The notes: generated by a model not told the origin, from the sequence alone. A DNA stretch of 64,000 nucleotides from JAJDXW01 sp965214795 (GCA_965214795.1 OZ243976.1:4960001-5024000), one strand, 5' to 3'. Numbered from the stretch's first letter, positions 44,418 through 53,418 are shown. Made by a program: numbers and translations.

Positions 44418-44492
44418 GGACGCTGGGAGCAGTCGAGAGCGCTTGGGGCGTGACGAGCGTTGCACCGCCCAAAACGGCCCCGGGCCTGCGCG

Positions 44493-45047
44493 CTACGACG
44501 ATTCCTCGGCGGTTTCCTCGGATATTTCCTCTTCCGGCTCGGGCTCGAGGATCATCGCCGCAGTGGGGGATGCAATCTCGAACTCCGCAGTCGCCTCGCC
44601 CATGGTGACCGAACCCTCCATGTCCCAGCTATGCCATGGGCGGTACGTGTGCGAGACGTTGCCCGAGAGCGAGATCCGGCACGGTTCGGCCTCTGCCTCG
44701 CCGGCTTCCTCCATCGGGGCGGCTTCGACCTTGAAGCTGCGGCCCTCGATGACGAAGGGGCCTTGGCACGCGACCGAGCGCATCGTCTCCATCAGGTTGC
44801 CTTCGTCATCCTCTGACATCTCGGTGCTCACGAGCGCGACGCGCTCGATGACCATGCCGTTGCTGCCGGTCGTGGACTGGCTCGCGGTGATCTGCAAGGT
44901 CACCTCCGGTGCGGCTTCGGAGGGTTCGCTGAGGGTGGCCGTCCATACCCGCATTTCCGGCGGTGCCATTTCGTCCATGGCGGCGTTCGCCGCGCCCGCC
45001 GCGACCAGCGGAGCGAGCGCGGCGAGGACCAAGGTACGTTTCTTCAT
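44493..45047 (-). CDS. porin-linked exported protein Q3
   Basis: 184 residues. Almost identical to Q1 in signal peptide, body and acidic tail, but it has only one PMEEAGEAEAEP unit where Q1 has several APMEEG/APMAEA units, so it is 24 residues shorter. Cys pair and HSWDMEGSVTMGEA block conserved. It lies directly downstream of porin P6, the same order as P2-Q1. Function unknown. Confidence 0.78.
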   Translation of the reverse strand: MKKRTLVLAALAPLVAAGAANAAMDEMAPPEMRVWTATLSEPSEAAPEVTLQITASQSTTGSNGMVIERVALVSTEMSEDDEGNLMETMRSVACQGPFVIEGRSFKVEAAPMEEAGEAEAEPCRISLSGNVSHTYRPWHSWDMEGSVTMGEATAEFEIASPTAAMILEPEPEEEISEETAEESS

Positions 45048-45127
45048 CGGTTTGCCTCCAGTGTTCGGTAGGGTGTTTCCGGCTGCTTCGGTGCTGACTG
45101 CCCCCCGCCCACCCGCTCGGGGCCGGG

Positions 45128-45159
45128 ACCTCCCTCCCCGCAGACCGGGGGAGGGAGGT
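45128..45159 (-). terminator. hairpin between porin P6 and Q3
   Basis: ACCTCCCTCCCC / GGGGGAGGGAGGT, mirrored equivalent of 22136-22167. Confidence 0.6.
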
Positions 45160-45185
45160 GAGACGGGGGAGACGCCGGGATCGAA

Positions 45186-46670
45186 CTAGAACGTGACGAG
45201 CACTCCGAGCTGGAACACGGTCTCGTCCAGGTTCTTCTCTCCTATCTCGACTTCGTAGTTCTGCACCGAGGCGTGGACCGTGGCCCCTGCCTTGGGGAGC
45301 TTGTGGCTCGCGCCGATGCCGAGAGCGGTGCCCTCCGAGCCCTCCATCACGAAGTCCTGGGAGTTGTACCAACTCGCCGCAACGGTGGTGTTGCCGAACG
45401 TGTACCCGATACCCAGCCGAACATAGCTCGGGTCGGTGACGTGCTGCTCGGCAGGCACCGCGGGCACCGCGGGCACCGCGGGCACCGCGGGCCTCTCGTC
45501 GCCCTCGAGCCGCGCGGGCACGAAGTAGCAGCCGTCAAGGGACCGGACCCCATCATCCTCCCCATCACTAAGCCAACACCGACTGCTGACTAACATGTCG
45601 TGATATATCCTCACTTTCTCTTGATATTCTTCCGGGTTATCATCCTTCAAGTCCCTCAAATACATACCCACGTTATCCGCAGTAGGCGCGGGTGTGGCCT
45701 CGGTAGTCGGGTCATCAGGATTGGGGTCAGGTACCGGAGGAAAGATCTCCGCCAGCTCGTTGTTGAAAGTCCCCTCACTCATGTCGCCGATACCCGAATT
45801 GAAGGTGGATTCATCTATGTCCGTGACAAACCAGTCTTGGGACTCCGAGGGGGGCACCGCAGCCACGGCGGGCGTTCCGGGCGTTCCGGCGATGAGCGCG
45901 CCCAGGTGGTTGTCGCCCTTCCCCCACGCACCGCCGACGGCAAATCCGCTCGGCATGGTCATTGCGAACGAGGCACTGATGCTGCCGTCTGCCTTCCCCT
46001 GGTTCTGATGCGTGGCGACCTTCGCGTCGAAGAGGGTGCCGCCAAAGTCGGAGCTCAACGCGATCTGCGCCGAGACGCTGTCGCCGTTCCCGATCGAGAC
46101 GGCAGCACTCAGCGGACCGATGGCCGGGGTGTCGTAGCGGATCATGTTGTTCCGCCCGCCGCCGTCCAGCGAGCCGAAGAAGCCGCCAAGCGAGATTGCC
46201 TTCCCCTTCGAGATTACATTCCCCTCGTCGTCTATCACGGGCAACGTCTCGAAGTATTCAGTGTCGCTCGTGCCGTCCTGGCCGGCGCCAATCCCGGTCA
46301 CCCCAATCCCGACCACCCCGGTCCTCCCGGCGCCCGCGGAGCCGTCGCCCGCCTCGGAACCCTGACCAAAGGTGATGCGTCCCGCGGCAGGGTTGGTGTA
46401 CTGGACGTTGGCATGCCGGAGAGTGGCGCTGGCGTCCATCGCGTACTCGAACTGGATGCCGAGGGTGCTGCCGTCGTCGAGCACGCTGTGGCCGTTGGCG
46501 CGGACCCGGGTAGCCCCGTTGTTGTCCCTGATCTCGGTCTTGGTCTCGGAGCCGGGGTCGGAGTCGGTGTAGAAGAGGGTCCGGCTGACCTGACCCGAGA
46601 TGGTGAAATCCACCGCCTGCGCGGCCATCGGGGCCGCCAAGGCCCCCGCGATGGCTACCGTAAGTGCCTT
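45186..46670 (-). CDS. start-less porin P6 (type B), full-length body
   Basis: 494 codons from KALTVAIAGALAAPMAAQAV to VFQLGVLVTF. Close to P2 in the barrel (VDFTISGQVSRTLFYTDSDP, NMIRYDTPAIGPLSAAVSIG) with different loops (GRTGVVGIGV insertion, TLPVIDDEGNVISKGKA, and a longer PAVPAVPAVPAVPAEQHV). In-frame TGA then nine codons without ATG, GTG or TTG precede the signal peptide. It is the only porin with the complete recombinase gene upstream (stop 228 bp away) and could be the ancestral arrangement. Confidence 0.8.
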   Translation of the reverse strand, partial: KALTVAIAGALAAPMAAQAVDFTISGQVSRTLFYTDSDPGSETKTEIRDNNGATRVRANGHSVLDDGSTLGIQFEYAMDASATLRHANVQYTNPAAGRITFGQGSEAGDGSAGAGRTGVVGIGVTGIGAGQDGTSDTEYFETLPVIDDEGNVISKGKAISLGGFFGSLDGGGRNNMIRYDTPAIGPLSAAVSIGNGDSVSAQIALSSDFGGTLFDAKVATHQNQGKADGSISASFAMTMPSGFAVGGAWGKGDNHLGALIAGTPGTPAVAAVPPSESQDWFVTDIDESTFNSGIGDMSEGTFNNELAEIFPPVPDPNPDDPTTEATPAPTADNVGMYLRDLKDDNPEEYQEKVRIYHDMLVSSRCWLSDGEDDGVRSLDGCYFVPARLEGDERPAVPAVPAVPAVPAEQHVTDPSYVRLGIGYTFGNTTVAASWYNSQDFVMEGSEGTALGIGASHKLPKAGATVHASVQNYEVEIGEKNLDETVFQLGVLVTF

Positions 46671-46898
46671 GTCGAAAATCCGCGAATGTGTTCCATTTCA
46701 TGGTCAGGACAACATATTGATGAAATTATGCTTTCCCGAAGACATCGCTGTGGTCCGCTGCCCGCGACTCGATTGTCCGTAAGCGATCCGCAAGCGCCGC
46801 CAAGCCGATCCGCGTCGTCCAGGCGGCGCAAGCACAAGAGGACGCTTCGCCTCTCGCTTGCCCTCGGATCGAGGACGATGCACCGTGGGACGGCGGGT
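46671..46898 (-). repeat. conserved recombinase-porin spacer, copy 5
   Basis: 228 bp between the complete recombinase stop and porin P6; AT-rich core GGGAAAGCATAATTTCATC. As this copy follows an intact recombinase, it shows the original junction. Confidence 0.75.
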
Positions 46899-48119
46899 CT
46901 ACGTGGCGTCGTTCGACCCGGGGCCGCGCGGGCGGATATCCGCGGCGATGCTGGCCGCGACCTTCGATGCGGACGCCTTTACCGCATCGCGGGCGAAGTG
47001 GGCGTAGCGGGCAGTGGTGCTCACCTGGCCGTGCCCGAGCAGCCGGGCGATCATCGACAGGCTTTCGCCGAGGGCCAGCGCCCGCGATGCGAACGAATGC
47101 CGGAGATCGTGAATGCGAGCGTCCTCGATACCGGCCCGCGCCCGGATGCGCAGCCAGTGGTCATTGAGGTTCGACAGGCGCCCTCCGGGCCTCGCACCCG
47201 TGATCACCCAAGGATTGTCCGGGAGCCGGGTAAGGCCGGCCAGCACCGATCCCGCCGTGGCGGGAAGCGGGACCACCCGCGGCCCGGTCTTGCTGTCGCG
47301 CAGCTTGAGCTCGCCCGCCTGTAAATCGACATCCTCCCACTTCAAGTTCAATATCTCGTTCCGGCGGCAGCCGGTCAGCATCAGCAGCCGGAGCGCCGCG
47401 ACCGCCGATACCTGGATCGGTGTTCTCCCCTTCTCCCCGGCGTCGGTTTCGATTCGGTCCAGAACCCGCCCGAGCCGGCGGAACTCCTCTTCCGACAGAA
47501 ACCGCTCCCGCTTGTGCTCCTTGTACTTGCGGATGGAGCGAACCGGGTGCGTTCCTTCTTTCCGCAGACCCCACACTTCGGCCAGGGCGAACATCTTGTT
47601 CAGCATATGGAGCACCTGATTTGCCCGGTACGGCGTCTCGCGAAGACGGTAGTGCAGCACCGCGACGTGCTCGCGCTCGACCGCTCTTACCGATACGTCG
47701 CCCAGCGACGGCAGGATCCACTTGGCGAAGGCGCTCCGATAGGAGCGCAGGGTCGATGGCTTGCAGCGCACCGCCACGTGCTGATCGAAGTACCGCTGCG
47801 CGAGATCCGCGACCGTGACCGTGGGCCCGACCTCCCGGTCCGATCTCGCCCAAGCAGGCGGCAACTCCTCTCCGGTCTTGATGCGAGCGATGAAAAGCGC
47901 TGCCCGTCGGCGGGCCTGAGCGGCCGAGAGCACCCCGTGCCGGCCCACCGTGACCCTGCTCGACCTGCCCCCCGATCGGGTCTGGACAACGTAGACCTTG
48001 GACCCCGACGGATAGACCCGGACCCCGAACCCGAGAAGCTCACGATCCCAGAAGATGGCATCCTTGTCCTCGACGGAAAGCCCCTCGACGGTGCGTTTGG
48101 AGATGCACAGGCTGGCCAT
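46899..48119 (-). CDS. tyrosine recombinase, complete copy (Int1)
   Basis: 406 residues from ATG 48119 (MASLCISKRTVEGLSVEDKD). An N-terminal DUF4102-like integrase arm domain (WDRELLGFGVRVYPSGSKVY, VTVGRHGVLSAAQARRRA), a SAM-like core-binding domain (LAQRYFDQHVAVRCKPSTLR) and the catalytic domain with LLMLTGCRRNEILNLKWEDV (Arg I), IHDLRHSFASRALALGESLS (HxxR), LLGHGQVSTTARYAHF (catalytic Tyr). All catalytic positions are present. It starts 31 bp after the stop of Int2, and porin P6 follows on the same strand. Its 3' end is repeated upstream of every start-less porin. Confidence 0.94.
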   Translation of the reverse strand: MASLCISKRTVEGLSVEDKDAIFWDRELLGFGVRVYPSGSKVYVVQTRSGGRSSRVTVGRHGVLSAAQARRRAALFIARIKTGEELPPAWARSDREVGPTVTVADLAQRYFDQHVAVRCKPSTLRSYRSAFAKWILPSLGDVSVRAVEREHVAVLHYRLRETPYRANQVLHMLNKMFALAEVWGLRKEGTHPVRSIRKYKEHKRERFLSEEEFRRLGRVLDRIETDAGEKGRTPIQVSAVAALRLLMLTGCRRNEILNLKWEDVDLQAGELKLRDSKTGPRVVPLPATAGSVLAGLTRLPDNPWVITGARPGGRLSNLNDHWLRIRARAGIEDARIHDLRHSFASRALALGESLSMIARLLGHGQVSTTARYAHFARDAVKASASKVAASIAADIRPRGPGSNDAT

Positions 48120-48150
48120 GTCCGGACCCTGCGCCTGTCTCCCCTGCCTT

Positions 48151-49428
48151 CTACATCTCCTGGCACCTCCCGGCGCCTTCGCGCAACGGCCGGCGCCCCG
48201 AGTCGGGCGATGCGTCGGAAATCGGGGGAGGTTTATCGGCGAGGATGTCCGCTCCGATGCTGCCGGCGACCCGGGCGGAGGATGCATTGACCGAGTCGCG
48301 CGCGAGGTGGGCGTACCGCGCGGTGGTGCGCAGCCGGCGATGACCGAGCAGCTTCCCGATCATCGAGAGGCTTTCCCCCAAAGCCAACGCCCGCGAAGCG
48401 AAGCTGTGCCGCAGATCATGAATGCGCACGTCGTCGAGCCCGGCCCGCGCCCGGACGATCTCCCAAGGGTACTGGAGGTTCCTGAGGGGGGCTCCGGGCT
48501 TTCGCCCGGGGATGACCCAGGGATTGCCGGGGATTCGGGGCAGGTTCGAGAGCACCTCCGTCGCCGCCTGCGAGAGGGGCACCAGCCGCGCCCCGGTCTT
48601 GCTGTCGGGCAGCCGAAGCTCGCCCGATTCCAGATCGACGTCCGCCCAGCGAAGCGCGAGGATCTCGCTCCGTCGGCAGCCGGTCAGAGCCAGCAGGCGG
48701 AGCGCCGCCACCGCCGCCGGTGACGCTCCGCCCGCGCCCCCGTCCGCCTCGTCCAGCGCCTTTCCCAGCCGGCGGTACTCCTCCTCGGACAGGAATCGCT
48801 CGTGCCGGTGCTGCTTGTACTTGTCGATGGACCGGCAAGGGTTTTCGCCGGGAACGCGCAGACCCCGATCCTCGGCCATCCCCACGATCTGGCCGAACAC
48901 CTCGACCGCGCGATTGGCCGCATAGGGGGTCTCGCGCAGCCGGTAGTGCAGCGACGAAACCTGCTCGCGTCCGAGATTCGCGATCGGAACCTTGCCGAGT
49001 GTCGGCAGAAGGTGCCGGTGGACGACCGCTCGGTAGAGCTCCAGGGTCCGCGGCTTGCAGTGCACCGCCACATGCTCATCAAGATACCGTTTCGCCAAGT
49101 CGGCCACCGTGGGCTCGGCCGGCGGTGGGGCGGACGGAGGATCCGGTTCCTCCCACATCTTGATCCGAGCGATGATCCGGGCCGCTCGCCGACGCGCCTC
49201 GTCGGCCGTGAGCGCTCCGTGGCGGCCCACCGTGACCCGCCGGGACCGGCCCCGTCCCCGGCTCTGCACCACGTAGACCTTGGACCCCGACGGATAGACC
49301 CGGACCCCGAACCCGCGGAGCTCCGGATCCCAGAAGACGGTGTCCTTGTCCTCCACGGACAGTCCGGCGACGGTACGGTTCGAGAGCTTCCGATCTCGCA
49401 ATCTGGGCATGGTTCGCACTCGCTGCAT
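48151..49428 (-). CDS. second tyrosine recombinase (Int2)
   Basis: 425 residues from ATG 49428 (MQRVRTMPRLRDRKLSNRTV), with GAGAGGAGCC upstream. Same layout as Int1 and clearly paralogous: WDPELRGFGVRVYPSGSKVY, LAKRYLDEHVAVHCKPRTLE, LLALTGCRRSEILALRWADV (Arg I), IHDLRHSFASRALALGESLS, LLGHRRLRTTARYAHLARDS (Tyr). No truncated copies of this one were found in the window. Int2-Int1 form an operon-like tandem pair; such pairs occur in integrative elements. No tRNA or attachment-site duplication is visible nearby. Confidence 0.93.
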   Translation of the reverse strand: MQRVRTMPRLRDRKLSNRTVAGLSVEDKDTVFWDPELRGFGVRVYPSGSKVYVVQSRGRGRSRRVTVGRHGALTADEARRRAARIIARIKMWEEPDPPSAPPPAEPTVADLAKRYLDEHVAVHCKPRTLELYRAVVHRHLLPTLGKVPIANLGREQVSSLHYRLRETPYAANRAVEVFGQIVGMAEDRGLRVPGENPCRSIDKYKQHRHERFLSEEEYRRLGKALDEADGGAGGASPAAVAALRLLALTGCRRSEILALRWADVDLESGELRLPDSKTGARLVPLSQAATEVLSNLPRIPGNPWVIPGRKPGAPLRNLQYPWEIVRARAGLDDVRIHDLRHSFASRALALGESLSMIGKLLGHRRLRTTARYAHLARDSVNASSARVAGSIGADILADKPPPISDASPDSGRRPLREGAGRCQEM

Positions 49429-49573
49429 TGTGTCCCTGGGCTCCTCTCGCACCCTGTTCCACCGTAAGCATAGCGTAAGCGGGTGAACCGGAATCGAGGC
49501 CGTGAGACCCCTGGACCGGCGCGGCTCCCCGCCCGGAGACGGGACTCCGGGGCGCTCTACCGGGCCGATCTAT

Positions 49574-49606
49574 CGGGGCGATATAGACCTGCCGGGGCGA
49601 TATAAT
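49574..49606 (+). promoter_or_regulatory. direct repeat and -10-like box upstream of the oxidoreductase gene
   Basis: CGGGGCGATATA occurs twice (49574-49585, 49593-49604) and the second copy runs into TATAAT at 49601-49606, about 53 bp before the start codon. No good -35 box is visible. It may be an activator site plus -10 element. Confidence 0.35.
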
Positions 49607-49659
49607 CGTCCGCACCCCCCGCCCCCGTCCCCCCTCGTCCCCGGCAGAAGGACGCCCGC

Positions 49660-52600
49660 GTGAAGCATTCGGCCGTATCCCTCGAGGACAAGTACACCCT
49701 CGACTCCGGGCGCGTATACATCACCGGCATCCAGGCTCTCGTTCGTCTCCCGATGATGCAGCGCCGCCGCGACGTCGCGGCCGGCCTCGACACCGCCGGC
49801 TACATCTCGGGCTACCGCGGCTCGCCCCTCGGCGGCTTCGACAACGCCCTCGTCCAGGCGCGGCCGCTCCTCGAGGCGCACCACGTCCGCTTCCACCCCG
49901 GCCTCAACGAGGACCTCGCGGCCACCGCGGTGTGGGGCTCCCAGCACACCGAGGTCTTTCCCGGCGCGAAGTACGACGGCGTGTTCGCGATCTGGTACGG
50001 GAAGGGGCCGGGGGTGGACCGGAGCGGCGACGTGCTCAAGCACGGGAACTTCGCCGGCGCCGGCCGCCGGGGCGGGGTGCTCTGCATCGCGGGGGACGAC
50101 CACGGGGCGAAGTCCTCGTCCATGCCCCACCAGTCGGAGCAGGCCTTCGTCGCCGCCCTCATGCCGGTGCTGAACCCCTCCTCCGTCCAGGAGTACCTCG
50201 ACCTCGGCCTCTTCGGGTTCGCGGCGAGCCGCTACTCCGGCTGCTGGATGGGGTTCAAGGCGGTCTCGGACACGGTGGAGAGTTCGGCCTCCGTTCTCGT
50301 CGACCCGCACCGGCTCCGGTTCACCGAGCCGGGCGACTTCGCGCTCTCCGAGGGCGGACTCAACATCGACGTCGAGTACCGGCCGATCCCCTACGAGGAG
50401 CGCCTCCTCGAGCGGAAGCTCCCCGCCGTCCTCGCCTTCGCCCGCGCGAACCCGGTGGACCGGGTGGTCATCGCCGCGCCGCGGCCCCGCATCGGGATCG
50501 TCACCGCCGGCAAGGCGTACCTCGACCTTCGCCAGGCCCTCGACGACCTGGGGCTCGACGAGGAAGCGGCGGCGGAGCTCGGGCTCTGCGTCTACAAGCT
50601 CGCCCTCACCTGGCCGATCGAGCCCGAGGGCGTCATCCGCTTCGCGGCGGGGCTCGACGAGATCGTCGTCGTGGAGGAGAAGCGGGGGTTCATCGAGGAC
50701 CAGCTCACCCGCCTCTTCTACAACCGGAAGGACGCGCCCGCGCGCATCGTCGGCAAGCGCGACGAGGCGGGGCGGCCCCTCCTCCCCGAACGCGGGGAGC
50801 TCTCCGCCGCCATTGTCGCCCGGGCGCTCGCGGCGCGGCTCCGGCGCCCCGGCGCGCCCGGAGCGCAGGACGCGGGGCTCGACCGCCGCCTCGTCCAGCG
50901 CCTCGCCCGCATCGACCAGATCGCGGAGCAGGCGGGGAAGACGGTGCCGGTCCTCTCGCGCTCGCCCTGGTTCTGCTCGGGTTGCCCCCACAACACCTCG
51001 ACCCGCCTCCCGGACGGCTCGCGGGCGATGGCCGGCATCGGCTGCCACGGGATGGCGATGTTCCACCCCGAGCGCCGCACCGCGTACGCGACCCACATGG
51101 GCGGCGAGGGGGTGAGCTGGATCGGGCACGCGCCGTTCACGACCGAGCGCCACGTCTTCGCGAACCTCGGCGACGGCACCTACGACCACAGCGGGATCCT
51201 CGCGGTGCGGGCGGCGGTCGCGGCCGGCGTCAACATCACCTACAAGATCCTCTACAACGACGCGGTGGCGATGACCGGCGGGCAGCCCCTCGGGGGCGAG
51301 GTGCGGGTGGACGCCATCGCCCATCAGATGGTCGCGGAGGGGGCGGAGAAGGTGGTGGTGGTCAGCGACGAGCCGGAGAAGTACCCGGTCGGCTACCTGC
51401 CACGCGGGGTTCCCGCCCACCACCGGGACGATCTCGACCGGGTGCAACGCGACCTGCGCGACACCCCCGGGGTCACCGTGCTCGTCTATGACCAGACCTG
51501 CGCGGCGGAGAAGCGCCGGCGCCGCAAGCGCGGGCTCATGGAGGACCCACCGAAGCGCGCGTTCATCAACCACCTTGTCTGCGAGGGCTGCGGGGACTGC
51601 TCGGCGGCGTCCAACTGCGTCTCGGTGCAGCCCCTCGAGACCCGCCTCGGGCGCAAACGCCGCATCGACCAGTCCAACTGCAACAAGGACTTCTCCTGCG
51701 TCAACGGCTTCTGCCCGAGCTTCGTGACCGTGCACGGGGGCCGGGTCCGGAAGGCGGCGGGGGCGGGAGCGGGCTCCGGTACCGGCGGAACCGGAGGGGT
51801 CGGCGGGGCCAGGGGGGCCAGCGGGGCCAACGGGACCAGGGGGGTCAGCGGGATCGGAAGCGTCGGAGGCACCGGCAGCGCCGACGGCGGCGCGGACCCG
51901 TTTGCGGATCTCCCCGAGCCCGCGCTCCCCGGCTGCGTCGAGCCCTACGGGATCCTCGTCACCGGGATCGGAGGCACCGGGATCATCACCATCGGGGCCC
52001 TCCTCGGCATGGCCGCCCACCTCGAGGGCAAGGGCGTCACCGTGCTCGACTCGACCGGCCTCGCCCAGAAGAACGGGGCGGTGGCGAGCCACGTGCGCAT
52101 CGCGGAGCGGGCCGAGGACCTGCACGCAACCCGGATCGGGGCCGGCGCGGTACGCCTCCTCCTCGGCTGCGACATGGTGACCGCGGCCGCCCCGGAGAGC
52201 CTCGCGACCATCGACCAGGGCGCGTCGCGGGCGGTCGTCAACGGCGACGTGACCCCGCCCGCCGCCTTCGTCATCGACAACACCATCGACCTCGGGTCGC
52301 GGCTCATGGCCCGCCGGATCCAGGACGTCGCGGGGCGGGAGAGGGTGGACTTCGTGGAGGCGACCAAGCTCGCGACCGCCCTCCTCGGCGACTCGATCGC
52401 GACCAACCTCTTCATGGTCGGGTACGCTTGGCAGAAGGGCCTCGTGCCCCTCGGGGCGGCGTCGATCGACGAGGCCATCCGCTTGAACGCGGTGGCCGTC
52501 GAGGCCAACCGGCAGGCATTCGGGTGGGGCCGGCTCGCGGCCCACGACCCGGCCCGGGTGTGGAAGATCGCCCGCCCCCTCCTGGTCGCGAAGGCGGAGG

Positions 52601-53319
52601 GTGAGGAGGAGGAGGACGATGCGCCGGAGACGCTCGACTCGATCGTCGAGCACCGCGCGGCCTTTCTCCGGGAGTATCAGGACGAGCCTTGGGCGGAGGG
52701 CTACCGCCGCACGGTCGCGCGGGTGCGGGCGGCGGAACGCGAGCGCGCGCCGGGGCGGAACGGGCTCGCGGAAGCGGTCGCCCGGAACCTCTTCCGTCTC
52801 ATGTCGTACAAGGACGAGTACGAGGTGGCACGGCTCTACACGAGCGGCGAGTTCGAGGCCGGGCTTCGGCGCCAGTTCGAGGGCGACTTCCGGCTCCGTT
52901 TCCACCTTGCGCCCCCCCTCCTCGCGCGGCGCGACCCCGGGACCGGCGAGCTTCGAAAGCGCGAGTTCGGCCCCTGGGTATTCGGGGCCTTCCGGGTCCT
53001 CGCGCGGATGCGGCGCCTCCGGGGGACCACCTTCGACCTCTTCGGGCGGACCGAGGAGCGGCGGATGGAGCGCCGGCTCATCGAGGAGTACCGCGAGACG
53101 GTGGGCGAGATCCTGGACCGGCTCGCCCCCGGGACCCATGAGACGGCGGTGGCCCTCGCCTCGGTGCCGGAGAGCATCAAGGGCTTCGGGCACGTCAAGG
53201 CACGGAGCGTCACGGCGGCGGAGCGGCGGACGGAGCGGCTCCGCGCCGAGCTCCGGACCGCAGAGAGCACGATGCCCGCGGCCGCCCCGGTGCCCGCGGC
53301 GGCGGGCGGCGGCGGCTGA
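49660..53319 (+). CDS. fused indolepyruvate/2-ketoacid ferredoxin oxidoreductase
   Basis: 1219 residues from GTG 49660 with AGAAGGA upstream. It couples oxidation of arylpyruvates or related 2-oxoacids to ferredoxin with CoA. The TPP-enzyme alpha part shows GLDTAGYISGYRGSPLGGFD, GKGPGVDRSGDVLKHGNF and CIAGDDHGAKSSSMPHQSEQ; the TPP-binding half follows with GCPHNTSTRLPDGS, GIGCHGMAMF and GDGTYDHSGILAVRAAVAAG. A Cys cluster CEGCGDCSAASNC with later C residues (SNCNKDFSC) fits an iron-sulfur site. A Gly/Ser-rich low-complexity linker (about 51750-51895) precedes the gamma-type domain GILVTGIGGTGIITIGALLG. It is the first gene outside the island. Confidence 0.92.
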   Translation: MKHSAVSLEDKYTLDSGRVYITGIQALVRLPMMQRRRDVAAGLDTAGYISGYRGSPLGGFDNALVQARPLLEAHHVRFHPGLNEDLAATAVWGSQHTEVFPGAKYDGVFAIWYGKGPGVDRSGDVLKHGNFAGAGRRGGVLCIAGDDHGAKSSSMPHQSEQAFVAALMPVLNPSSVQEYLDLGLFGFAASRYSGCWMGFKAVSDTVESSASVLVDPHRLRFTEPGDFALSEGGLNIDVEYRPIPYEERLLERKLPAVLAFARANPVDRVVIAAPRPRIGIVTAGKAYLDLRQALDDLGLDEEAAAELGLCVYKLALTWPIEPEGVIRFAAGLDEIVVVEEKRGFIEDQLTRLFYNRKDAPARIVGKRDEAGRPLLPERGELSAAIVARALAARLRRPGAPGAQDAGLDRRLVQRLARIDQIAEQAGKTVPVLSRSPWFCSGCPHNTSTRLPDGSRAMAGIGCHGMAMFHPERRTAYATHMGGEGVSWIGHAPFTTERHVFANLGDGTYDHSGILAVRAAVAAGVNITYKILYNDAVAMTGGQPLGGEVRVDAIAHQMVAEGAEKVVVVSDEPEKYPVGYLPRGVPAHHRDDLDRVQRDLRDTPGVTVLVYDQTCAAEKRRRRKRGLMEDPPKRAFINHLVCEGCGDCSAASNCVSVQPLETRLGRKRRIDQSNCNKDFSCVNGFCPSFVTVHGGRVRKAAGAGAGSGTGGTGGVGGARGASGANGTRGVSGIGSVGGTGSADGGADPFADLPEPALPGCVEPYGILVTGIGGTGIITIGALLGMAAHLEGKGVTVLDSTGLAQKNGAVASHVRIAERAEDLHATRIGAGAVRLLLGCDMVTAAAPESLATIDQGASRAVVNGDVTPPAAFVIDNTIDLGSRLMARRIQDVAGRERVDFVEATKLATALLGDSIATNLFMVGYAWQKGLVPLGAASIDEAIRLNAVAVEANRQAFGWGRLAAHDPARVWKIARPLLVAKAEGEEEEDDAPETLDSIVEHRAAFLREYQDEPWAEGYRRTVARVRAAERERAPGRNGLAEAVARNLFRLMSYKDEYEVARLYTSGEFEAGLRRQFEGDFRLRFHLAPPLLARRDPGTGELRKREFGPWVFGAFRVLARMRRLRGTTFDLFGRTEERRMERRLIEEYRETVGEILDRLAPGTHETAVALASVPESIKGFGHVKARSVTAAERRTERLRAELRTAESTMPAAAPVPAAAGGGG

Positions 53320-53418
53320 TCGCGCACCACCGGCGAAGGCACTGCATTCCGGGTGCGAACGCACCCGGCCGACAGGGTAAGGTTACGATAGGATCCCGGG
53401 GAGACAGGGAGGAAGTCC

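Larger units (their letters stand above)
39205..47000 (-). repeat. right arm of a large inverted duplication
   Basis: Inverted counterpart of 20250-26545, longer because of the 1554 bp IS3-family element in porin P5. It ends at the complete recombinase pair, which the left arm lacks. Confidence 0.85.

Noticed and set aside
18546..46670. Diversity-generating retroelement acting on the porins
   Set aside because: No reverse transcriptase or template repeat was found, and loop differences are insertions and block changes rather than adenine-directed substitutions.
49429..49659. tRNA or tmRNA attachment site beside the recombinase pair
   Set aside because: I could not fold any cloverleaf here and saw no duplicated tRNA end elsewhere in the window.
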